DNA of 38,039 nt from NCBI GenBank assembly GCA_945915235.1, contig CAMEEX010000009.1, positions 1 through 38,039 on the forward strand, read 5' to 3'. Positions within the stretch are counted from its first letter, which is position 1; the number at the start of each line of letters is the position of its first letter. This DNA comes from an uncultured Clostridia bacterium (GTDB lineage Bacteria; Bacillota; Clostridia; Lachnospirales; Lachnospiraceae). Below are positions 30,309 through 38,039 of this stretch, in pieces. The notes under the pieces are model-generated. The model did not search any database, had not been told where the DNA came from, and was given only the letters and a program-made list of their open reading frames with translations. A program made the translations under genes and the position numbers.

Positions 30309-30497
30309 GTGGCATATACTAAGAAGGACGCGTATGATTATATCAATCGCTATCAGCGCGAAAAATATGACAGAATAACGATACTCAGGAAATCGGGTGA
30401 AAAAGAGCGCCTGACGAATATTGCCAAGAGTAACGGATACAAGACTGTAACAGAGTTTATCAATGCGTGCATTGATGAAAAGATCAGCAAAATGTAG
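30309..30497 (+). CDS. small protein, possible ribbon-helix-helix/antitoxin-like
   Basis: 62 aa MAYTKKDAYDYINRYQREKYDRITILRKSGEKERLTNIAKSNGYKTVTEFINACIDEKISKM. Confidence 0.55.
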   Translation: MAYTKKDAYDYINRYQREKYDRITILRKSGEKERLTNIAKSNGYKTVTEFINACIDEKISKM

Positions 30498-30626
30498 TAT
30501 ATTTATAAAAATATATCAGCATAGTTATAATTATATTGCATAGTCACATTGGTTGAGAGACTTATAGATGATACTCAAAAGGGTATCGAAGATAATTAGA
30601 ACCTAATAATCTAGTTGAAAAATATG

Positions 30627-30659
30627 AAGGACAGCGATGTATATAAGTTGTTCTTTTTT
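30627..30659 (+). terminator. possible terminator
   Basis: AAGGACAGC ... GTTGTTCTT (with G-U pairs) then T run. Confidence 0.4.
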
Positions 30660-30705
30660 ATCAGAAAACTGAAATATATATAATGCAGTAAAGGAGACCA
30701 CAACC

Positions 30706-31284
30706 ATGAAAAAAATCCGACTGACCTACAATGCACCTGTGACTTTGACTTTTGTGTTGCTGTGTTTTGTGGCGACACTGTTAAACTATATAACGCAGGG
30801 TGCGAGCAATGTGCTGCTGTTTATGACGTACCACTCGTCGCTTGCCAATCCGCTCACTTATCTGCGATTTTTTACGCATGTGCTCGGGCACAGCGGGTGG
30901 GCGCATTTTATTGGAAATGCGTCGTATCTGCTTTTGCTTGGACCGATGCTTGAGGAGAAACACGGGGGAGACAATATCGTGAAGATTATACTCGTGACAG
31001 CCCTTGTGACGGGAGTTATCAACTACATCTTTTTCCCGAGGGTGGCGCTGTGCGGGGCGAGCGGAGTAGTGTTTGCGTTCATTCTGCTCACGTCATTTAC
31101 AAGCTTCAGGGAAGGGGAAATCCCGATTTCCTTTGTGCTTGTGGCAGCGATTTTCCTTGGACAACAGGTGTATGACGGTCTGGTTTACGACGATAATATA
31201 TCAAATATAGCACATATTGCGGGAGGAGTTGTCGGATCCGTAACCGGATTTAAGTTTAACAGAATTGAGAAAAGCTCCTATTGA
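30706..31284 (+). CDS. rhomboid family intramembrane serine protease
   Basis: GHSGWAHFIGNASYLLLLGPMLEEKHG; catalytic GASGVVFA; NIAHIAGGVVGSVTGF. Confidence 0.88.
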   Translation: MKKIRLTYNAPVTLTFVLLCFVATLLNYITQGASNVLLFMTYHSSLANPLTYLRFFTHVLGHSGWAHFIGNASYLLLLGPMLEEKHGGDNIVKIILVTALVTGVINYIFFPRVALCGASGVVFAFILLTSFTSFREGEIPISFVLVAAIFLGQQVYDGLVYDDNISNIAHIAGGVVGSVTGFKFNRIEKSSY

Positions 31285-31400
31285 TTTGTAAAAAAAGTGT
31301 GAACAATGAGCAATAGCGATGTAAATTTCTTGAAAAACGGAAAATTCTGTATTACAATTAATCCGTATGTTAAGAGAATAAAAGAAACGAGGACGTGGTT

Positions 31401-33215
31401 ATGGATGCTGTATCGGTGACGTTATTATTTCTGGGATTGTTTAGTGGTGTTGCACTTTTTCTGTATGGTATGGGTGTGATGGGGGACGGTCTCAAGAAAG
31501 TCGCGGGAAATAAGCTTGAGACGCTTTTGTATGGGCTGACAAGTACTCCGCTTAAGGGAATTTTGTTGGGAGCGGGGGTTACAGCTATTATACAGTCGTC
31601 CTCGGCGACATCTGTTATGGTTGTCGGTTTTGTCAATTCCGGTATGATGAAGGTCGTGCAGGGAATTGGTATCATAATGGGTGCTAATATAGGAACGAGT
31701 ATCACGGGCTGGATTTTGTGTCTGTCGGATATTCAGGGGGCAGAGGGAGTAGCGGCGCTTCTGTCGTCATCGAGTATCGCCGCAATTGTTGCGATAGTTG
31801 GTCTTTTGGTGAGAAATCTTTCTAAGAAGGAGACGCACAAGGCTATAGGGGATATCCTGTTTGGATTTACCATTCTTATGATAGGTATGTCCACCATGAA
31901 GGAGGCTATGGCTCCACTTCAGAACAATCCGTTTTTTATGGGGATGTTAACGAAGTTTTCCAATCCTTTTCTTGGTATTCTTCTCGGTATTGTCATCACC
32001 GCAGTTTTGCAGAGCGCATCGGCGTCGGTTGGTATTCTGCAGTCGGTGGCCATGTCGGGATTTCTTCCGTTTTCGGCGGCACTTCCGATTATTATGGGTA
32101 TAGGCGTTGGCGCAGCGTGCCCGGTTCTTATGAGTGGCATGAGCTCCAACAAGAATGGTAAGAGAACAGCGTTAGTATATCTTTTTAACGATTTGGCAGG
32201 TATGCTCATCTGCGGAACAATATTTTATACCGTGCAGGCGATTGTTACGCACGGTGGACAGTTTGCGTTCATGGACATCGAGATGAAGTCAGTGTCCATT
32301 GCCCTTTTGAATACAATATACAGAATCTTGACGATCATTATTCTTGCGCCGTTTATCAAGCAGATTAATAAGCTCATGTTCTGGATAATCAAGGATACGC
32401 CGGACGATGTCGAGGACCAGGCGGATTTCGACCTGCTCGAGGAGCGTTTTCTTAGAAACCCTGAGCTTGCGCTTACGCAGGTTGGAACGGTTATGAACGG
32501 TATGGCAAGGAAGGCCCAGAAGAATGTTATGAGGGCATTTGACCTCATGGAGGACTATTCAGTTGAGAAATTCAATCTCATTCAGGAGAAGGAGACCGTA
32601 ATCGACAAATATGAGGATAAGCTCGATACATATATGATGAAGATTACGGCGATAGGGCTTAACAAAAATCAGACGAGGCAGAATTCCAAGTATCTGCATA
32701 CGGTCAGCGATTTTGAGCGAATTGCCGACCATGCCTGCGGAATATCGAGAGCGGCGAAGGAGATTGTCGAGAAGAAGATTAAGTTCTCCGACGATGCTAA
32801 TAGGGAACTTGCGATTTTGTACAGTGCAGTCAAGGAAGAGCTTGATATGACGGTCAAATCATTCACCGAGGATGACATTGACATGGCGCGTCAGGTTGAG
32901 CCTCTGAGGATAACGGTTCGAATGCTCTGTGCAGAGCTTAAAAGAAATCATATAGTGAGACTTCAGAGCGGTAACTGTGATGCCATAAACGGTTTTGTTT
33001 TCAATGATCTGCTCACCAACCTCGAGCGTATCGTGGCGCACTGCTCGAACATAGCTGTTGCGATGATGGAGTTTGAGTCAGATGATTTCAACACGCACCA
33101 GTATCTAAAGGATATGAGAAATTCTGAGGTTTCCGACATGGCGAAGGACGTGAATTATTATTCCGATAAATATTCCGTGGAGAAGGCTGTCGGTAAGGCT
33201 GGACAAGATAAATAA
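31401..33215 (+). CDS. Na/Pi cotransporter family protein with C-terminal PhoU-like domain
   Basis: GMGVMGDGLKKVAG, TAIIQSSSATSVMVVGFVNSG, GANIGTSITGW, LQSASASVGILQ; PhoU-like C-terminus. Confidence 0.9.
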   Translation: MDAVSVTLLFLGLFSGVALFLYGMGVMGDGLKKVAGNKLETLLYGLTSTPLKGILLGAGVTAIIQSSSATSVMVVGFVNSGMMKVVQGIGIIMGANIGTSITGWILCLSDIQGAEGVAALLSSSSIAAIVAIVGLLVRNLSKKETHKAIGDILFGFTILMIGMSTMKEAMAPLQNNPFFMGMLTKFSNPFLGILLGIVITAVLQSASASVGILQSVAMSGFLPFSAALPIIMGIGVGAACPVLMSGMSSNKNGKRTALVYLFNDLAGMLICGTIFYTVQAIVTHGGQFAFMDIEMKSVSIALLNTIYRILTIIILAPFIKQINKLMFWIIKDTPDDVEDQADFDLLEERFLRNPELALTQVGTVMNGMARKAQKNVMRAFDLMEDYSVEKFNLIQEKETVIDKYEDKLDTYMMKITAIGLNKNQTRQNSKYLHTVSDFERIADHACGISRAAKEIVEKKIKFSDDANRELAILYSAVKEELDMTVKSFTEDDIDMARQVEPLRITVRMLCAELKRNHIVRLQSGNCDAINGFVFNDLLTNLERIVAHCSNIAVAMMEFESDDFNTHQYLKDMRNSEVSDMAKDVNYYSDKYSVEKAVGKAGQDK

Positions 33216-33229
33216 TGATGGTGTAAAAT

Positions 33230-33261
33230 AATCACTGTGCAGGTATGTGCAGTGATTTTTT
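33230..33261 (+). terminator. Rho-independent terminator
   Basis: AATCACTG ... CAGTGATT then TTTT. Confidence 0.7.
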
Positions 33262-33326
33262 ATTTGCAGGCATACCGCATGAGAATAATAAGCACCTGTC
33301 CTGCGGGTGCGGAATGAGGATAAAAT

Positions 33327-34907
33327 ATGGCGGGTTCTAGGGATAAGGCGTTAAATATAGTATGTATAGTGATATGTCTGGCGGCGGCATGCGCTCTGTT
33401 TATATATCTTGGACAGGGGAAACGGCTGAGCTTCTGTGATGAGATATACTCTTATACGATAACTAACTCGGATAGGGCAACATACCAGTTTGATGCTGGG
33501 AGAGTGTATTCGAGGGCAGAGGTTGAGGATATGCTGTCGCATACGAAGGGGGATACCATTGTCGGCATGTTGAAGAATGTGGCTAAGGACAAGGTACACC
33601 CGCCGCTGTACTACATATTTATGTATATCTCCTCGGTTATACAGGGAGGATACTCGAAGTGGATTGGTCTTTGTGTAAATCTTTTGTTTCTGCTTGGCAC
33701 GGTGGGGCTTTTGTGGAACTTGATGTATGGTGTGACGGGAAACAGAATATTGGCGGGGGCTTCCGTCGGAGTGTACCTGTTTAATATGAGCACGCTGTCG
33801 GATATGCTTCTTGTGCGAATGTACATGGCGATGACGTTCTTTGCGATGGGGCTTTTAAGCTCAGAAATTAAGCGAGGTCCGGGCAGAAAATTCTATCCTT
33901 GGCTCATGCTTATAACCGCGGGGGGATTTCTTACCCAGTATTATTTTGCGTTCTTTGCGATGGCGTTCTTCGTGGTGGAATTTATTTTATATTGGAAGAA
34001 GGATAGGGCAAGGGTAAAGGCGTATTTTCTTTCGATGCTTGCGGCGGTAGGTCTTGCGACTGTATTGTGGCCGCTGTGGATGCCGAGTATGCTGTTTAAC
34101 AGCCATGCAGGGGCGATTGCTGAGAGCGCAACGGACTTTGTGCACATGTTCAGAAAGATATACGAGGCGTTCAGAATAATGCAGGTATCGGTTTTCCAGA
34201 GAGCGTATGTGTTCGGAATGATATTTGTCGTGGGACTCAGCGTGGCGTTTTTTATATCGCCGGCAGTGCGCGAACACAGGAAAAATATAAGAAATCTTGT
34301 TATGAAGACGCTGGCGGGAGCCTTTGCGTATGCCGTGCTGGTGCGTATACTTACACCTGACTATCTCACCTCCGGAAGATACTATTATCCGGCGCAGATG
34401 CTTGAGATAACGGCAATTTTGCTCATGCTGTATTCGCTCACGGCGGAGTACGTTGCAAAAGGAAGAGAGCTTGTGTTTGCGGGGCTCTGTGTGCTTTTCA
34501 TTGTGGGGGATTTTGCCGGGTACAGGTATGGATATGGGATTGACTACTATGGGGATGCGGCGGTGTACGATGAGAAGATGGCGGCTCTTGCAGAATATGC
34601 TGACGGGCTGTGGGTTCTGACCGAGAACAATTCCTATCAGCTTGACGCGATGCTGCCGTTCTGGTGTATTCCTGAGTACCTCGTGGTGCTTGATGATAGT
34701 GTGTCAGAGGAGTACGAGGTGCTAAATCAGCTTGATGGAGTGGACAGAACGATAATCGTCTCACAGGAGTATTTGACCGACGAGGGATTTAAAGATAATT
34801 CTGACAGGGGAATGTATTACCTTATAGGTTCAACGGGCAGATTTGCTACAGACGAGCTTCTGTTTCAGGATGGCGGGGTTCTTGTATATAAGGTTGAGTT
34901 TCAATAA
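33327..34907 (+). CDS. multi-pass membrane protein, glycosyltransferase-39/ArnT-like
   Basis: Polytopic; early SFCDEIYSYT acidic motif and DKVHPPLYYIFMY as in GT-C enzymes. Confidence 0.65.
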   Translation: MAGSRDKALNIVCIVICLAAACALFIYLGQGKRLSFCDEIYSYTITNSDRATYQFDAGRVYSRAEVEDMLSHTKGDTIVGMLKNVAKDKVHPPLYYIFMYISSVIQGGYSKWIGLCVNLLFLLGTVGLLWNLMYGVTGNRILAGASVGVYLFNMSTLSDMLLVRMYMAMTFFAMGLLSSEIKRGPGRKFYPWLMLITAGGFLTQYYFAFFAMAFFVVEFILYWKKDRARVKAYFLSMLAAVGLATVLWPLWMPSMLFNSHAGAIAESATDFVHMFRKIYEAFRIMQVSVFQRAYVFGMIFVVGLSVAFFISPAVREHRKNIRNLVMKTLAGAFAYAVLVRILTPDYLTSGRYYYPAQMLEITAILLMLYSLTAEYVAKGRELVFAGLCVLFIVGDFAGYRYGYGIDYYGDAAVYDEKMAALAEYADGLWVLTENNSYQLDAMLPFWCIPEYLVVLDDSVSEEYEVLNQLDGVDRTIIVSQEYLTDEGFKDNSDRGMYYLIGSTGRFATDELLFQDGGVLVYKVEFQ

Positions 34908-34913
34908 TGGCAT

Positions 34914-34953
34914 ACCCCATCTACAGTTTAACCTGTGAGATGGGGTGTCTTTT
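34914..34953. terminator. Terminator between convergent genes
   Basis: ACCCCATCTACAG-TTTAAC-CTGTGAGATGGGGT stem. Confidence 0.65.
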
Positions 34954-34957
34954 GGTT

Positions 34958-35323
34958 CTATTGTTTTTTGCTGCGATTAAGACGTGTGAACTCACGGGCG
35001 ATTAACAGAATAGATTCGTTGTATTCGAGAGGAAGAGTTGACATCATTGAGATTACATCTTTCTGCATGTCATCTTCGGCATCATTTCCAAAAACGATGG
35101 TATCAAGAGAGACATGAAGACCTTTTGATAGCTTAACCAGGGTATCCACGGACATTGATTTGCGTCCGTTCTCGATTTCCGATAAGAAAGTGACAGATAT
35201 TCCGATTTTGTCAGCGAGCTCCTGCTGCGTCATGTTAATAGAACGCCTGAGTTGGTAAATCTTGTTACCTATGATACGGTTGGTATCATGGGACGTACAG
35301 TTCATAGAAATCCTCCAGTACAT
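34958..35323 (-). CDS. XRE-family HTH regulator
   Basis: IGNKIYQLRRSINMTQQELADKIGISVTFLSEIENGRKSMSVDTLVKLSKGL. Confidence 0.87.
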   Translation of the reverse strand: MYWRISMNCTSHDTNRIIGNKIYQLRRSINMTQQELADKIGISVTFLSEIENGRKSMSVDTLVKLSKGLHVSLDTIVFGNDAEDDMQKDVISMMSTLPLEYNESILLIAREFTRLNRSKKQ

Positions 35324-35534
35324 TTATTTATTGTTAAAGTAAAATTTAACTACTAATACAAAATACCAAAAAATGGTAATGAATTAAATCAACAGCAGTT
35401 TAGAATTTGTTAAACGGAAGATAAATAGTGTAAAAAATACGCCTGATAGCATATTTTTCATTACTATTTACGCCACTATACGGAGGCGCGGAGAATTAAT
35501 TATTTAGAATATTAGTCTTTAAGGAGGCATAATA

Positions 35535-35894
35535 ATGGGAATAGATATGCAGGATATTCTGGGCTTTAATTTTTTTCAATATGGGAGCCCGTACATAGGA
35601 GAGTGCGGCGGAATGCATTTTCGCATGGCGAGAAATCCGCTCGAGAATGTGGTTTTCAACCATGACCCGCACAAGAACGATGAGGCGTTGTTCGACGTGA
35701 CCATATGGCGCGGACCGTTCAACTATGAAAAGACGAAGCAGAAGAAAACCACCGCACAGTTTCCTTTCACGCCAGAGGGGCGCAAGGAAGCCGTGCGGTG
35801 GCTTAATGAGCGGTACGCAGAGCGCGTTGAGTACTGGGCGGAGGGGATTCCGCTGTTTCCAAAATATAAGACGGATCCTGATGAGGAGGCGTAG
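35535..35894 (+). CDS. conserved hypothetical protein (119 aa)
   Basis: Clear RBS (AAGGAGG) and good ORF; no family recognised. Confidence 0.65.
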   Translation: MGIDMQDILGFNFFQYGSPYIGECGGMHFRMARNPLENVVFNHDPHKNDEALFDVTIWRGPFNYEKTKQKKTTAQFPFTPEGRKEAVRWLNERYAERVEYWAEGIPLFPKYKTDPDEEA

Positions 35895-35896
35895 GA

Positions 35897-36811
35897 CTAG
35901 AGAATGTAGTTGTCCAAAAAATCCATGGCGGCATCAGAGAGAGGCAGGCTGGAGTTGACACAGTAGCTTACCTCTCTTTTTTTTATGTCAATGTCGGGTG
36001 GGGTGACTTCCATGAGAGCTCCGGATTCCAGCTCGTTTTTGACAAATTCGCGTATGACACAGCCTATTCCGAGCCCTGTCTTTGCAAACTCAATGAGCAG
36101 GTCCATGCTTCCGATTTCCATGAGCGTTGTCTGGGAGAGAAGCATGTCATTAAGGTAGGAATCAACATAGGTTCTTGTGACATTGTCCCTTGTCAGCAGC
36201 ATAAGATTGGCACCTTGAAAAAGATTATGCATGTTGGTATTCTCTCTCAGAAGTAGATTTTTTATGTAGCCCGGGGAGGCGACGAATGTATCGTGGATTG
36301 AGCCCGCACTGTATAGCTTCAACCCTCTCTGGGAGTCGGGAGTGGCTATAAGTCCTATATCTATGTCGCGGCTGTCGATGAGAGCTCTTGTATGTAAGGA
36401 TGACTGACAGTTGATGGATATGCTGATGTGCGGATTTTTTCGTACATATTTCTGAAGTCTCGGAAGAAGGATATATTTGCACAGGGTATTGCTTGCGCCG
36501 AAGCGTATGCGTCCGACACCAAGCTCCTTCCTTGAGCGCAGCAGGAGCTCACCGGCGTTAATCTCGTTAAAGGCGGACTGAATGTGCGAATATAGAAGCT
36601 CACCGTCCTCTGTGAGGCTTACGCCCTTTGAACTTCTGAAAAAAAGGGTGGTGCCAAGCTCGTCCTCAAGCTGTTTAATCGCTTTGCTGACGGCAGGCTG
36701 GCTTATAAACAGCCGCTTGGAGGCTGACGAGATACTGCCTGTCTGCGCGACGGCGAGAAATATGTTGTAGAGATTTAGGGTGGTGTGCCCCATATTGCCT
36801 GAATTTGTCAT
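35897..36811 (-). CDS. LysR-family transcriptional regulator
   Basis: LNLYNIFLAVAQTGSISSASKRLFISQPAVSKAIKQLEDELGTTLFFRSSKGVSLTEDGELL. Confidence 0.94.
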   Translation of the reverse strand: MTNSGNMGHTTLNLYNIFLAVAQTGSISSASKRLFISQPAVSKAIKQLEDELGTTLFFRSSKGVSLTEDGELLYSHIQSAFNEINAGELLLRSRKELGVGRIRFGASNTLCKYILLPRLQKYVRKNPHISISINCQSSLHTRALIDSRDIDIGLIATPDSQRGLKLYSAGSIHDTFVASPGYIKNLLLRENTNMHNLFQGANLMLLTRDNVTRTYVDSYLNDMLLSQTTLMEIGSMDLLIEFAKTGLGIGCVIREFVKNELESGALMEVTPPDIDIKKREVSYCVNSSLPLSDAAMDFLDNYIL

Positions 36812-36873
36812 GTCAATTCTCCGTTTCTGAATGTTTTCTAATAGTTCGGCATGGACTGACTATATTAAATACC

Positions 36874-36898
36874 ATAACTTCAAGTTATACAAAGTATA
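36874..36898. promoter_or_regulatory. palindromic operator candidates for the divergent LysR regulator
   Basis: ATAACTT-C-AAGTTAT (T-N11-A type) overlapping TATAC-AAA-GTATA. Confidence 0.5.
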
Positions 36899-37004
36899 AA
36901 TAATATGTATTTTTAGAATAACACAAAATGTGCTATGATGCAATCAGTAACCTTGAAAGACCGCTGTGAAATGCGGGACAGGGATAGAAAAGAGGAATTA
37001 TTTT

Positions 37005-38039
37005 ATGGGTATGACGATGACACAGAAGATTCTTGCAGCACATGCGGGACTTCCTTATGTTGAGGCTGGACAGCTTATAGAGGCTGATCTTGATTTGGTT
37101 CTTGGAAATGATATAACATCTCCTGTTGCCATACATGAGATGGATAAGATGAAGGTTGACGGAGTGTTCGATAAGGATAAGATAGCTCTTGTCCCGGATC
37201 ATTTTGTGCCGAATAAGGATATCAAGTCGGCAGAGCACTGCAAGTGCGTGAGAGAATTTGCAAAGAGAAACGAGATTACGAATTATTTCGAGGTTGGTCA
37301 GATGGGAATTGAGCATGCGCTGCTCCCTGAGAAAGGTCTTACAGTTGCGGGTGATGTTGTCATAGGTGCTGACTCACACACCTGTACATACGGAGCGCTC
37401 GGGGCATTCTCTACAGGTGTCGGCTCGACCGATATGGCAGCGGGCATGGCTACAGGTAAGGCGTGGTTTAAGGTGCCTTCCGCAATCAAGTTTGTTCTCA
37501 CGGGAAAGCCTTCTAAGTGGGTGAGCGGCAAGGACGTAATTCTTCACATAATCGGAATGATCGGAGTTGACGGTGCGCTCTATAAGTCTATGGAGTTTGT
37601 GGGAGACGGAATAAAGAACCTCTCCATGGACGACAGATTTACAATAGCCAACATGGCGATTGAGGCGGGCGGAAAGAACGGAATTTTCCCTGTGGACGAC
37701 ATCGCTGAGGCGTACATGAGAGAGCACTCGACGAAGAAATATACAATCTATGAGGCGGACGAGGATGCAGTGTACGATGAGACATACACCATCGACCTCT
37801 CAACTCTCAAGCCTACGGTGGCATTTCCTCATCTTCCTGAGAATACACACACTGTCGACGAGGCAGGTGAGGTGAAGATTGACCAGGTTGTAATCGGTTC
37901 CTGCACCAACGGACGTCTTGATGACCTCCGCATTGCCGCTGAGGTGCTTGAGGGCAGAAAGGTGGCACTGGGTCTCAGGGTTATCATAATTCCTGCGACA
38001 CAGGCAATATATCTGAAAGCGATGGAGGAGGGGCTTTTA
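37005..38039 (+). CDS. leuC: 3-isopropylmalate dehydratase large subunit (truncated by window end)
   Basis: [61 protein letters not shown]; open to last base. Confidence 0.94.
   Translation, partial: MGMTMTQKILAAHAGLPYVEAGQLIEADLDLVLGNDITSPVAIHEMDKMKVDGVFDKDKIALVPDHFVPNKDIKSAEHCKCVREFAKRNEITNYFEVGQMGIEHALLPEKGLTVAGDVVIGADSHTCTYGALGAFSTGVGSTDMAAGMATGKAWFKVPSAIKFVLTGKPSKWVSGKDVILHIIGMIGVDGALYKSMEFVGDGIKNLSMDDRFTIANMAIEAGGKNGIFPVDDIAEAYMREHSTKKYTIYEADEDAVYDETYTIDLSTLKPTVAFPHLPENTHTVDEAGEVKIDQVVIGSCTNGRLDDLRIAAEVLEGRKVALGLRVIIIPATQAIYLKAMEEGLL

Overview
Firmicutes (Lachnospiraceae-like) chromosomal window. A defence-rich accessory block lies between branched-chain amino acid genes: ilvN-ilvC on the left, a LysR regulator and leuC (cut by the window end) on the right. 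The block contains: (1) an Ssp-type single-strand DNA phosphorothioation locus, with a PAPS-reductase-like protein (SspD-like), a DUF4007 protein (SspB-like), a large P-loop ATPase (SspC-like), a cysteine desulfurase (SspA-like) and a DUF262-DUF1524 nuclease (SspE-like), followed by a three-gene cassette with a DndD/SMC-like ATPase that may be a second effector module; (2) a complete type II-C CRISPR-Cas system, with a tracrRNA gene directly upstream of cas9, then cas9-cas1-cas2 and a very large array (77 repeats by hand count, 36-nt repeat, 29-30-nt spacers). Every typical repeat carries an outward promoter (-35-like element, 17 bp, TGaTATAAT) reading on the minus strand. One spacer is split by an ISAs1-like element with a 16-bp perfect inverted repeat and a 9-bp target duplication; (3) at the distal array end, a decayed prophage minor-head (MuF-like) gene with a C-terminal toxin-50-like domain and a small intact ORF that could be an orphan immunity gene; (4) a 491-aa protein fusing an N-terminal XRE HTH to a PolC-like DNA polymerase region that appears to have lost catalytic motifs, the most unusual protein here. 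The rest is ordinary: AI-2E transporter, rhomboid protease, Na/Pi cotransporter, membrane glycosyltransferase and small regulators. All homology calls are from motif memory; no searches were run.
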